Part shown: positions 35,149 to 46,519 of the stretch, piece by piece
Numbering within the stretch: the stretch's first letter is position 1
How the letters are laid out: each line of letters starts with the position of its first letter
Origin: Plecoglossus altivelis
Lineage: Eukaryota > Chordata > Actinopteri > Osmeriformes > Plecoglossidae
Direction: 5' to 3'
Assembly: GCA_036571765.1 (NCBI GenBank)
Contig: BROE01000007.1
Coordinates: 14,839,663-14,903,662, forward strand
DNA: 64,000 nucleotides
Notes under the pieces: generated by a model
What the model saw: the letters and a program-made list of their open reading frames with translations, nothing else
Databases searched by the model: none
Told to the model about the DNA's origin: nothing
Program-made: the position numbers and the translations under genes

Positions 35149-36485
35149 CATTCAGCCCAACAGTTTTTACAAACCTTTAACGGCTCAATAAGAAACCAAT
35201 TTCCGAGTGTGCATATGCAGTCTTCTAACTCCAGATCTTCACAGACAGTAAACACGTTATTTTTCCACTCAATAAGTGGTGACGCTTGACTCTTATTTCC
35301 CATGATATTTCCCATGCAGTATTGACACAGTTGGGACTTGTATTGGCACAGGAATATATTATTGACTGGAGGACACAACAGCTGTAATCTGAAGGCCTGC
35401 AGGGAAAGTGTGTGTGTTTCTACTGCCCGAGAAAGTGAAACAGAGTGAGAGAGAGAAAGAGCGAAACAGACAGAGCAAAACAGAAAGAGAGTGAGAGAGA
35501 CAGAGGGCGAAAGAGAGTGAGAGAAACAGAGAAACAGAAAGGAAGAGACTCCGTGAGTGAATCAATGAGTGTTGCCCTGCTACATATCTCCAGGACACTT
35601 GGGCCCTGTCCTGGAACTGCACTCAAGACATCAACACCACTCCTCCACCAGTCCCTAGATCATCTCTCTTCAAAACCACCACATGCAGGACAGGACGGAA
35701 ATAGTGCTTCATAACTCACACAATATGAGCATTTCCTCCGGTACTTAATATAATACTTCTCTGGAGTAGCAAGAAAAGGTGACTTTCAGCTTGGTTTCTT
35801 ATTTGCTTTTTCAACTCAAATATAGCCAATACATTGGAATAAAATACATATCATAATACTGGACTAATATACATAATATAACACTGGAATAATAATACTA
35901 TAATTCCACGATAAAAAAAGAAAAATACAGATTATTGCAGAAGTTACAGTCATGTCTAAAACCTCCTGTTAACCTGTCATGCATACACATGGTGATTTAC
36001 TGCTGTGGACCACTTTGGCCATAATGAATACAAAACACCTTAACACAACCTCCACCTGCACAGGTGTTTCACCTGTGCTGATGGGAGAAAGACCCCAGGA
36101 AGCTGACTACTCAGTCAGCTGACAAGGATCACTGGCAGAGCCTGTCACCCTGACAACCACCCAACATGGTAGACGAGACCCTGCAGAGAGAGGACGTCCT
36201 ATCCCCTAACTCTGTACAGAGGAGGTCCTAAAGGGTCTCATACAGCCACAGCAGAAACTAGACAGAGGCTGTGGAAGACCAGACTAGAATAGAGACAGGG
36301 ATGATGTTCCCAACCAAACAGGCATGTGGTATGCAGAGCACAGCTGTCTGCATAAAAACAAACTTGTCTGGGAGAAAAGAACCACATAACACGAAGTCTG
36401 ACAGACAAATGCAGAGATATCCCACATCAATACACACACTGTAAGTCCTTTACAAGACTGATCTTTTGTAATATCTAGAAAACCT
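35149..36485. other. unique intron sequence with a GA-rich patch
   Basis: 35440-35560 is rich in agagagaaagagcga words. 35800-35940 is A/T-rich. No gene recognised. Confidence 0.5.
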
Positions 36486-36840
36486 CTGAGAAAATGTGGG
36501 AGGAGGGAGTGAGGAACGGAGGGAGGAACAGAGGAACGAGGGGAGGAACCCGGAGCACTTACGGGGTGGGGAGTTTCCTGAGGCTGTTGGGTTGGGATGT
36601 GAGGGTGGCAGACACGGTGGAGGAGGAAAGGAGGGAGACGGAGGGAAGGAGAGAAGGAGATGAGGAAAATATGGGAGGGAGAACGGAGAGCGAGCGGTGG
36701 GGAGGGAAAGAATTGGGTAGGAGACGGAGGGAGGAACGGAGGAGGCAAAAAGGATGCGGCAGGGAGCGAGGAAAGGAGAGGAAGTAAGAGGAAAGGAGAG
36801 GGAGAAAGGAGGACAGGAGGAAAGGAAGAGAGGGATTGCT
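36486..36840. repeat. purine-rich GGAGGGA tract
   Basis: About 350 bases dominated by ggagga/ggaaagga words on the plus strand. Confidence 0.85.
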
Positions 36841-36939
36841 TTCCTCGGGCTTATTCCTAGAAGGAGAATCACAAGCTGTGACGAAGCAGGCTGCCTGTGC
36901 AGCTTACCCAGTGGGCCACATTTCAGAAGCAGCTCCAAT

Positions 36940-37375
36940 CACCCCTGCCCCCCCCCCCCCCTGCCCACTCCCCCCTCTCCCTGCCCCCCCCTCCCTGCTC
37001 ACATCCCCCTCTCCCTGCCTCACTTTTGCCTCACTCTGCCACATCACCCCTCCCTCACCCCCCGTCCCTCAGCACTCCCCCCTGTCCTCACCAACCCTCC
37101 CCTCTCACCCCACACCCCCCCGCTCACACCCCACCCTGCTCTCACCCACCCACCCTGCTCTCACCCACCAGCCCTTGATCCTGCTCTCACCCACCTCTCC
37201 CCTCCGCCCTCACCCACCCTCCACGCCTTCACAACCCCCCATGCCTCCACCACCCCCCCCTGCCTTCACACCCCTCTCCCTGCTGCACTCGCCTCACTCT
37301 GCCACATTCGCATCCCCCCTCTCTCCTCTGCCTCACTTCTGCCACATCACGCCCTCCTCCACCCCCCCCCCTGGT
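36940..37375. repeat. C/T-rich CCCTCCCTGCTCAC tract
   Basis: About 430 bases dominated by cccccc, ctccctgc and tcacccacc words. Follows the purine tract after only about 100 bases. Confidence 0.85.
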
Positions 37376-37899
37376 AAACAAAATGATGGTGGTATTGAAA
37401 GCTGCGATAATATCATCAAACCGCAGGATGTATGAAGGATAAACAGTGAAATCTGATATCAGACATGATTTCACAAACATGTCTAATGAAAATGGCCATG
37501 TTTTGTACACTTTATTGTATATTGGAGCAGATTTGTTGGCAGAAAATGAGATCCAGAATCAGTTGTTTACAGGTTTATCTTCTGTCCTCATTATCTATCC
37601 TGCGAGGAAACCAGAAGAGGTCCTGCGATACCTGTGCTCTCCGATCAACGCAGCAGTTAACATGCAGACAGGGAGCTGCAAACACATAGCTTAATCCTGC
37701 AAATGATGGGACACTGAACGAGATCACACCCAGAAACTGAGAAGCAGCTCAATTCCTTTATAATTCCTTTATGAGTTCAGCCCCTGAACCTACTTCTCCC
37801 TCAGGAGTCTCATTTACTAGCCACAAATGCCTTTTCATTTCCTCAACAAGGTGTAGGAGTGGATCCAGCCCCCAGGTAGCACTATGGAGCTGGTTGATA
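37376..37899. other. unique intron sequence
   Basis: Non-repetitive; an 82-residue plus-strand frame (37446-37694) has ordinary composition but no recognised family or splice context. Confidence 0.45.
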
Positions 37900-37907
37900 C
37901 AGGGCTG

Positions 37908-38150
37908 CTGGTGTAGGGCAGTACTGACACACAGCAGTCCCTGTTACAGTAGAGCAGTACTGACACACAGCAGTCCCTGTTACAGTAGAGCAGTACTGAC
38001 ACACAGAAGTCCCTGTTACAGTAGGGCAGTACTGACACACAGCAGTCCCTGTTACAGTAGGGCAGTACTGACACAGCTGTCTCTGTTACAGTAGGGCAGT
38101 ACTGACACAGCAGTCCCTGTTAGAGTAGAGCAGTGCTGACACACAGAAGT
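37908..38150. repeat. 36-bp minisatellite, about 6-7 copies
   Basis: gtactgacacacagcagtcc starts at 37921 and recurs mostly at 36-bp steps (37957, 37993), with tgttacagtagagca between. Later copies lose two bases. Confidence 0.92.
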
Positions 38151-38254
38151 CGGGCAGACACAGTGGCAGCTGGCAGGGGCAAACTCCCCCACCACAATAG
38201 CATCAGCTTAATCCCTGATCTCTGGGATCTGATACCCATCGCTCTTGTCCCTTT

Positions 38255-38700
38255 CCTGATCTCTCTCCCCTCTCTCTTCCCTCCTCTCTCTCTTCCCTCC
38301 TCTATCTCGTCCCTCCACTCTCTCTCCTCTCTCTCGTCCCTCCACTCTCTCTTCCCTCCTCTCTCGTCCCTCCCCTCTCTCTTCCCTCCACTCTCTCTCC
38401 TCTATCTCGTCCCTCCACTCTCTCTCCTCTCTCTCGTCCCTCCACTCTCTCTCCTCTCTCTCGTCCCTCCTCTCTCTCTTCCCTCCTCTATCTCGTCCCT
38501 CCTCTCTCTTTCCTCTCTTTGGTTTGTTCAGTGACTTCTGACACAGTTGTGCAGATGACATCCTGTTCCTTCATCGTTGAGGCCAAGGCCTTATGGTAAG
38601 GGCCCAGGTTAGACTCCAGCAGCCTGGGACATACCCTTCCTGGCACCCCCTCTCTCCCCCTCCCTCTCTCCCCTCTCACCCCCTCTCTCCCTTGCCTCTT
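38255..38700. repeat. pyrimidine-rich TCTCTCGTCCCTCC tract
   Basis: tctctcgtccctccactc and tctcttccctcctc units to about 38520, then unique DNA and a short ccctctctccccctcc patch at 38645-38700. Confidence 0.85.
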
Positions 38701-38827
38701 TCTAAGGGTCTCTCGCTCCCTGTCCCTCTATAAGGAAGTAACCCCTACATAAATACACACACATATAATACAGTTTCATAGAAAAGGTAGCCAAGCAAAA
38801 AAGGTAAAAGCACTAAGGTTAGGGTTA

Positions 38828-38955
38828 GAGGAGGAAAGAGTGGGAGAGAGAGGGAGAGAGGAGGAGAGTAGGAAAGAGGGGGAGAGGAGGAAAGAGGGGA
38901 GAGAGGGGGAGAAGAGGAGAGGAGGAAAGAGGGGAGAGAGGGGGAGAGATGGGGA
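38828..38955. repeat. purine-rich GAGGAGGAAAGAGGGG tract
   Basis: gagaggaggaaagaggggga words repeated. Opposite strand bias to the tract at 38255-38520. Confidence 0.85.
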
Positions 38956-39752
38956 GTGATGGAGCCTGTGTTTCTGTGTTTTCACTGTTAGAGAAAGAAG
39001 CCCAGTCCAGGCCATAGACGCGTCCTGAACCTCCAACCTGGCAACTTGGAGACTCTAGCTTTGCTTCCCAACCTGGCAACTTGGAGACTCTAGCTTTGCT
39101 TCCTAACCTGGCAAGCTTTGCTGAGACAGTGAACTAGCACGGAGGCTAATCCTGCCACATATATAGCTGGGTTTATATCCATCTTGGGGAATACAGCAAA
39201 CCATAATTCCTCTCCTGGTTGCAGAGAGCAGGATGACCAGGTTTAATCCACACTATAGATCACCCTGCTCACTTCACAACACCCCACAGAGCACGTTAGT
39301 AGGATTTCCAGTATTATTCTGTGTCGTGAGTTGCAGTCTTCAATCCCCTCTCAATCCCCTGCCATTGTAAAACAGATCTAAACATGTGTTTATGTGGCAT
39401 ATTCCCTATAGATGAATGTCTGTAATAAAGAGATTGTCGTTCTAGACATGACTATGTTTGTCGTCCTTCTACAGAGATGAGGGCCTGGACATGCTTGAAG
39501 GCGTCAATGCTGTCTCCTGTCAGTCAGAGGATAACAGTGCTGTCAAAGCCTCAGCACAGCAAGAAGGGAACCTCACGCTGTTGTACAGAGTTACAGTACC
39601 ACCACAGAAATAATTTCCCAATTAGTGTTGTGTTGTGTGAAAATACACAAGTTTGGTAACTACAATGTGAACGCACATTCCTAACTAGAATTGCACTGCA
39701 TTCAATTACAGAACACTCTAGGACTCTAGGATCACAAGATCTAAACAACAGC
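38956..39752. other. unique intron sequence
   Basis: Contains a 35-bp direct repeat at 39035-39115 (core aacctggcaacttggagact). No gene recognised. Confidence 0.5.
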
Positions 39753-40040
39753 CCAACACCAGCCTAGCATCAGCCCAGCCCAGCACCAGCCCAACACCAG
39801 CCCAATACCAGCCCAACACCAGCCCAACACCAGCCTAATACCAGCCCAACACCAGCCCAGCCCAATACCAGCCCAACACCAGGCCAACACCAGCCCAACA
39901 CCAGCCCAACACCAGCCCAGCCCAATACCAGCCCAACACCAGCCCAAAACAAGCCCAACACCAGCCCAACACCAGCCCAACACAAGCCCAGCCCAGCACC
40001 AGTGTAACACCAGCTCAGCCTAATACCAGCCCAGCCCCCC
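39753..40040. repeat. 11-bp minisatellite (AGCCCAACACC), about 26 copies
   Basis: agcccaacacc and agcccaatacc units with occasional 5-bp agccc insertions. Minus-strand frames rich in Trp, Cys, Ala and Gly are repeat products. Confidence 0.95.
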
Positions 40041-40157
40041 AAGAACAGCCACTCAGTTGCTGTTCCACACAAACAAACCATTATTCTGATAGTATACAGT
40101 AGTAATGAACCTCCACCATTCCTGCAGGCCCTCCCTCCCTCTCCCTACTGCCTGTCT

Positions 40158-40240
40158 TTGAGACAGTCTGTCTCTGAGGTAGTCTGTCTCTGAGGCAGTC
40201 TGTCTCTGCGACAGTCTGTCTCTGAGGCAGTCTATCTCTT
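40158..40240. repeat. 16-bp tandem repeat, 5 copies
   Basis: agtctgtctctgaggc repeated every 16 bp. Confidence 0.9.
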
Positions 40241-41573
40241 AGGAATGCTGACTTGGTCAGTGCTTGTCAGCATGTGTTTGTTTAACCTGATATCAGTCCC
40301 GTCATGTCAGGTCAGGGAAGCCTTCTGTTCCAGCACTAGGGAGCGTGGCCCTGGACGTGAGGGCAGAGCAGTCACAACCATGCGGGTCAGAAGCATCATT
40401 ATTTATCTTCACTGAGACATGATCGTATCTGTCAATTACTGCTGTTTTCATTGGTACCAGCAGCCATGTTGGTTTAGTCAGACTGAGAGAGAGGGGGGAT
40501 GACATAGCAACGTGCTCTGTTGCTTTGACCTTTAGATTAGGGTTGTTAGTTTAGTCAGCTGTGCAGTGAATTACTCTCACACCTCTGTCTCACAAAACAA
40601 CAATTAGGCCGAAGTGATTAGAGTTGTTTTAAAAGGTGATAAACAGACGTGTGGATGTTGAAGATGCAGCTTTATTAACCACAACGTCTCTGTGCTCAGA
40701 CAAATAAAACACATGGATGGGTGGATGGATACACACACACGCACACACACGCACGCGCACACGCACACACCAGAGAACAGACTAAAGTATGCCCAACATA
40801 CAACCTCATGTTGACCTTCATCTTTATTCTGGCTGAGCAGATGATGCTGTTTTATTTATCACTGGCCGGGTCCACACCAGTCTCCCCACCTCGCCTCCCT
40901 TTCCCACCTCCCCTTCTCTCCTCTTCTCCTTTCCTCCCTAGACCACTAGTCCTGTGTCCTATCTCCTTGGCTTCCTAGTGCCTGCTTGTATCTCCTCAGA
41001 TCTTAGTCATACTGCATGCTTCACTGTCTGGAAAGCCTAACCCGAAGGCACTAATCCTGTTAGCAAATGAAACTGCTGGATCAGTCAGAGTTTTCTTTTT
41101 GAAGCGTCGGTCCAAATCTCTAAGCAGATATGTTATTTTGCTGAAAAAATATATATAATTGAAAAACGATGAATATTTCAGCATCCTTCGAATGTTCATC
41201 CTCTGGCTTCAGTCTGGCTGTATCTTTTCAACCAGACTGAACGAATGCTGTTAAAAATAGGTTTCTATAAAAACATTGATGTGAATGCCTTTCAAAAAAG
41301 TTTTGTATAAAAGCATCGATGAAAATCATTTTCTAGATTTACATCTTCTTTAAAACTTGCGTGCAACTTCAAAATGCGTTGGATGTTAAAAACCTTCAGG
41401 ATAATAATGACATTGGGATTACCATGGCTACCGAGGTCAAGATTGAGGAATAAACACTGACATCAGATTGCAATGAAGAGCCACGACTCAAACGAGTTTG
41501 CTTTGGATTCAGTACCAAGGTTCAGAGAGGAGGGAAGTCAGTAAAGAAGATCCAGTCTCTTGTCTCAGCCTGC
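40241..41573. other. unique intron sequence with a CA/CG microsatellite
   Basis: A cacacacgcacgcgcac tract lies at 40732-40771. 41080-41420 is A/T-rich. No gene recognised. Confidence 0.5.
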
Positions 41574-41915
41574 TGCCTGCAGCCACTGACTGCTGTGTGT
41601 GAGGGTGTGGTTAATACAACACCACTGGCTGCTGTGTGTGAGGGTGTGGTTAATACAACAGCCTGAACCCAGTGACTGCTGTGTGTGAGGGTGTGGTTAA
41701 TACAACAGCCTGCACCCACTGACTGCTGTGTGTGAGGGTGTGGTTAATACAACAGCCTGCAGCCACTGACTGCTGTGTGTGAGGGTGTGGTTAATACCAC
41801 AGCCTGCACCCACTGACTGCTGTGTGTGTGAGGGTGTGGTTAATACAACAGCCAGCAGCTGGTGACTGCTGTGTGTGTGTGAGGGTGTGGTTAATACAAC
41901 AGCCAGCTGCCTGCA
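41574..41915. repeat. 47-bp minisatellite, about 7 copies
   Basis: gctgtgtgtgagggtgtggt recurs at 41592, 41630, 41678, 41725, 41772, 41819 and 41868. One copy is 9-10 bp shorter, and later copies have an extra TG. Confidence 0.95.
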
Positions 41916-42538
41916 GCTATAAGCACCTTGACAGGTGATTGGACTGTCTTAGTTTGAGACATTTTAAATGTATTTTTAGCATGTAAAGCTAAGGCCAGGT
42001 TGCTGTTCTGAGAGCATCCTGTTATCTGCATCAGTCACACTAGGAGTCTGGCCACATCAGCACCTGTGCTCTCAGCTTGATTTTAAGACCTCTCCCTCTG
42101 ACAGAATGCTGGCTATAATTCAAGGCAAATTACACCCTTTGAATATTTTTGCTTGGTCTAGTTGAAAAATGTAAATGCTATGGGCTACATAAAAAAAACG
42201 ATGTTTAAAATTCCCTCTTTCTGCCGTGTTCTGCATGAGATGTGTACTCGATCCTGTGACCAGAAATAACCTGGCAAAAGGATTCGACTTACCCTCGCTA
42301 AAGGGCAACATTTAAAGGTATTAATCTTTTAGTGTGGACTTGAGGATCTGTCTCAGGAGTAGGAGGCTGACCTTGAGAGGGGGCGAGGGCATTTCAGGAT
42401 GAATCTAAATGCAAATCATCCCCCTCCTCTGACAAGAGATCGTAAAATGTAAAAACAAAAGTCCCTGTCCACACTCTTAGAGCTGCATCCTAGTACCAGG
42501 CTGGGAGGATGGTAGATAACCAGCAATCCCACATGCAG
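41916..42538. other. unique intron sequence
   Basis: No gene recognised. Confidence 0.5.
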
Positions 42539-42774
42539 ATCCTATTGGCTGAGAGCTGCATCATGTGACAGTGCACGATCCTATTGGCTGAGAGCTGCAT
42601 CATGTGACAGTGCACGATCCTATTGGCTGAGAGCTGCATCATGTGACAGTGCTCTATCCTATTGGCTGAGATTTGCATCATGTGACAGTGCTCTATCCTA
42701 TTGGCTGAGATTTGCATCATGTGACAGTGCACAATCCTATTGGCTGAGAGCTGCATCATGTGACAGTGCACTAA
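42539..42774. repeat. 39-bp minisatellite, 6 copies, carrying CCAAT/E-box/octamer motifs
   Basis: cctattggctgagagctgca starts at 42541, 42580, 42619, 42658, 42697 and 42736, exactly 39 bp apart. Each copy contains ATTGG (an inverted CCAAT box) and TCATGTGAC (E-box type). Copies four and five carry ATTTGCAT, the POU octamer on the opposite strand, in place of agctgcat. Confidence 0.95.
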
Positions 42775-43130
42775 TAGAATTAGGGTTCCCTCCGGCAGGT
42801 TCCTCTCTCCTGCAACAGATGGAGAACAGTAATACTCGGAGTAACCCAGCAGAACTAATCTGGAATTATGAAAGACCTGAGCAAAGCTGGAATCTTATGA
42901 ATAAGTTAATGACATCCTGTCTACAAATTAATGGCTGCTGTAATTAAAACGGACTGATTTTAATCACAGTTCCCGAGGACTTGACGATGGAAAGAACATC
43001 CCATACAGTTACACAGTCATGCAACACGCACACAAACACTCACAGATGGTATGTTCTAGGGGTACCTGCGTCCTGTCAATAAGGCTCACTGACACCAAAC
43101 TGCCCAACCACCATGATGCATTCTGTAGCC
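42775..43130. other. unique intron sequence, possible conserved element
   Basis: 42880-42980 is non-repetitive and rich in TAAT/ATTA cores (for example acaaattaatggctgctg, gtaattaaaacgg), like many conserved enhancers. Conservation was not tested. Confidence 0.35.
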
Positions 43131-43612
43131 ACACCCTGACACTGCATCATGTGGTCAGATCCCTTCCTGCCACACCCTGACCCTGCATCATGTGGTCAGA
43201 TCCCTTCCTGCCACATCCTGACCCTGCATCATGTGGTCAGATCCCTTCCTGCTACACCCTGACCCTGCATCATGTGGTCAGACCCCTTCCTGCCACATCC
43301 TGACCCTGCATAATGTGGTCAGATCCCTTCCTGCCACAACCTGACCCTGCATCATGTGGTCAGATCCCTTCCTGCCACATCCTGACCCTGCATCATGTGG
43401 TCAGATCCCTTCCTGCCACATCCTGACCCTGCATAATGTGGTCAGATCCCTTCCTGCCACATCCTGACCCTGCATCATGTGGTCAGATCCCTTCCTGCTA
43501 CACCCTGACCCTGCATCATGTGGTCAGATCCCTTCCTGCCACATCCTGACCCTGCATCATGTGGTCAGATCCCTTCCTGCTACACCCTGACCCTGCATCA
43601 TGTGGTCAGACT
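43131..43612. repeat. 41-bp minisatellite, 12 copies
   Basis: gcatcatgtggtcagatccc at 43144, 43185 and onward at 41-bp steps, linked by ttcctgccacatcctgaccct. It shares the word gcatcatgtg with the 39-bp array 0.4 kb to the left. Confidence 0.95.
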
Positions 43613-43970
43613 AATGCAGTCAGCAGTCAACACAAGCATTTATAAATGTATAAAGGCTTGAAATGCATTAATAATGCATTGCACAGGTGGTACAGTGCAT
43701 TCAATTAATTGTTAGTGAGGCTTAAAAAAAGCCGAGTGTTTCTCAGAAGTGCTTAGAAAACTGGAGAGCGTTCAACATGCACACCTGCAGAATGTGTGAG
43801 TAGCTTCCATCCAGCCTCAGCTGTGTGAATGGGCTCACCTACAGCAGCTGGAGGTCAGCACAAACAAGGACCTCCTTTCATCACATGCAGCAAGACTGAC
43901 GTGCTGGACTGGGGGGTAAAGAAGGGGCTGAGGGTGAATAAATGAAGAGAGTAGAGACTGAGAACCATGG
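43613..43970. other. unique intron sequence
   Basis: Nothing recognised. Confidence 0.5.
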
Positions 43971-44572
43971 AGCAGGCACCGCAAGAACAGAGGGAAGAGA
44001 AAGGGGAAAGAGACCGCGCCCAGGGCCCCAGCGAGTGAGATGGACACGAGAACCGACGCCCAGACGGTGGGCGGGGGCCACAGACCCCAAACGGCCCCGG
44101 GCGCCCGAGCAGGGAAGACGGTCACACCCACGACAAGAGGCCCGACGAACGGGAAGCGGAATCGAAGAGGGCCCGCCCCCGCCCGGGAAGCCGAGACGAG
44201 GCGGAAGGAGACCGGCGACGAGGGGAGGAGCCACGGACAGGCGGGCCTGACGGAGGACGGGGGTGACAAGGCAGGGGAGGGAGCCGGGGCGAGATGAGGG
44301 AGTGGGAGGAGACCGCACGCGAATGCGCGGGAAACAGAGAGAGGAACAGAGGAGAGCAACAGAGAGGGCCGGTGAAGAAAGAGAAAGAGGAATAGAAAAA
44401 GAGGGAGCAGGGACAGGGAGAGAGGGGGAGGGGAGAGGTGAGGAGAGAGAAGCGGAATAGAGAAGGAGAGAGGAGGAGAGACTGAACAGGGGAGGGACCC
44501 CGCACCGCACGAGAGAAAGGGGACCCGGCCGAGAGGCCGAGAGACCGCTCGCCCGCGCGGCCGCCCCGTAGA
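43971..44572. promoter_or_regulatory. CpG-rich, GC-rich island inside the intron
   Basis: By hand I count about 39 CpG in 43981-44340 and at least 13 more in 44461-44570, against a CpG-poor surrounding. GC-box words occur (gtgggcgggggcc near 44068, gcccgcccccgcccggg near 44171). The middle (44341-44480) is a GA-rich tract. The right edge is abrupt, at ccgccccgtag. It could be an alternative first-exon promoter, another CpG island, or a GC-rich insertion such as rDNA spacer. The open frames on both strands look like composition artefacts. Confidence 0.45.
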
Positions 44573-44894
44573 GTGCTCTACTGTGTTCAGCAGAGCTGTT
44601 AGCTCTGTCTGACTTCTCTGCAGTAGAGTCTTGTCTAAAATCTAGTCAAAGCGGATAAACCATCATGAGAGGTTTGGTCTGGTAGACTGTGTGTGCACCC
44701 TAGGTGGAAAGAACAGGGGACTGTGATCACCCTCAGAGGACTGGGTTTGTGTGCGTGTGTTTATTTATATGTATGTGTCTATGTTTGTGTATGCATGTCT
44801 GCTTATGTGTGTATATGTTAATATGTCTGTTAACGTATGTACGTTTACACTGTGCATTGTTTAATCGTCTCTCAGCCTGCTAGCTGCGTGCACA
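44573..44894. other. unique intron sequence, TG-rich
   Basis: 44745-44850 is a degenerate TGTGTATG-type stretch. No gene recognised. Confidence 0.5.
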
Positions 44895-45415
44895 GACAGG
44901 AGGGAACACAGTTACATGCACTGACAGGAAGGAACACAGTTACATGCTATGACAGGAAGGAACACAGTTACATGCGCACACAGGAAGGAACACAGTTACA
45001 TGCTATGACAGGAAGGAACACAGTCACATGCTATGACAGAAAGGAACACAGTTACATGCGCACACAGGAAGGAACACAGTTACATGCGCACACAGGAAGG
45101 AACACAGTTACATGCGCACACAGGAAGGGACACAGTTACATGCTATGACAGGAAGGAACACAGTTACATGCACTGACAGGAAGGAACACAGTTACATGCA
45201 CACACAGGAAGGAACACAGTTACATGCGCACACAGGAAGGAACACAGTTACATGCACACACAGGAAGGAACACAGTTACATGCTATGACAGGAAGGAACA
45301 CAGTTACATGCGCACACAGGAAGGAACACAGTTACATGCACACACAGGAAGGAACACAGCTGCATTCAGAGACAGGAAGGAACACAGTTGCATGCAGAGA
45401 CAGGAAGGAACACAG
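44895..45415. repeat. 28-bp minisatellite, about 19 copies
   Basis: acaggaaggaacacagttac at 44952, 44980, 45008 and onward at 28-bp steps, with endings atgctatg, atgcgcac or atgcacac. Three endings are intermixed. Confidence 0.95.
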
Positions 45416-45675
45416 AGAAGGTTCCTGATGTTCCTATTGTTCAGGAGTACCTGACCATTCAAGTTAACTGCTGCATCTGTGTGTGTGTGCCAAGGTAGTC
45501 ATTCAGTTACCTCCCACTCGTCATCACTACTCGTGGAGCTAGTGTGTGTTTGTGTTCGTTTGTGTGCGTTGGACGAGGTGAACCTGATCAGAGCCCCCTA
45601 TTACCTTAGGGGAAGTCACAGACACAAGCGTATGTGGCAACACACGCTTACAAAACTCCAAAAAATCCTTGTCAT
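45416..45675. other. unique intron sequence
   Basis: Nothing recognised. Confidence 0.45.
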
Positions 45676-45945
45676 TCACACACACACACACACACCCAAC
45701 ACACACACACCCAACACACACATACCCAACACACACACACCCAACACACATACCCAACACACACATACCCAACACACACACACACCCAACACACACACAC
45801 CCAACACACATACCCAACACACACACACCCAACACACGCAAACCCAACACACACACACACACACACCCAACACACACACACCCAACGCATGCAAACCCAA
45901 CACACGTACACCCAACACACGCACACCCAACACACAAATCTATAC
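45676..45945. repeat. CA-rich array with CCCAACACAC units
   Basis: cacacacacccaac and catacccaacacac units of 12-16 bp. Cys/Val-rich and His/Thr-rich frames are repeat shadows. Confidence 0.95.
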
Positions 45946-46294
45946 ACACAAAGTGGGCTACACATATGTTAGAAATCCAGGCGTGAAAGGAGTAACGGAA
46001 TAATGAAAGAATCTCTGATGAGGTCATCTCATCCTGCTCACGTGATTTCTTCTCAGTTTGAATACAGTGACGACAGTGTCCATGTATGAGAAAATGTTGA
46101 TCTACAGATTTTATGTATTTATTTCCTAAAAAGCAGGTTATATACGGAGCACTAAAATATTTATCCTGGTATATCCTGGTAAAACTTGGACATTACTTAA
46201 ATGTTCATATTCACTCCAGACTTTTTACTTATTTAGTACAGAGCGCATGAGAGCTCAGCATCACTTGCATGGCTGCTCTCCTGCAGTGAGAATG
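45946..46294. other. unique intron sequence
   Basis: Nothing recognised. Confidence 0.5.
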
Positions 46295-46519
46295 TCTTAA
46301 ACTGCTAGCTTACATCCTGCCTGAGTCTGCTAGCTTACATCCTGCCCGAGTCTGCTAGCTTACATCCTGCCTGAGTCTGCTAGCTTACATCCTGCCTGAA
46401 TCTGCCAGCTCACATCCTGTCTGAGTCTGCTATCTCACATCCTGCCTGAATCTGCTAGCTCACATCCTGTCTGAGTCTGCTAGCTTACATCCTGCCTGAA
46501 TCTGCTAGCTCACATCCTG
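46295..46519. repeat. 25-bp minisatellite, left of gap
   Basis: tctgctagcttacatcctgc followed by ctgag/ctgaa, repeated every 25 bp up to the gap. Some copies have ctcacat for cttacat. Confidence 0.95.

Noticed and set aside
43835..44510. Minus-strand proteins of 174-209 residues over the CpG island
   Set aside because: Ser/Pro/Leu-rich translation of GC- and CT-rich DNA in several frames at once; no recognised domain.
43971..44572. Ribosomal RNA gene
   Set aside because: GC-rich and spacer-like in texture, but I recognise no conserved 18S, 5.8S or 28S segment.
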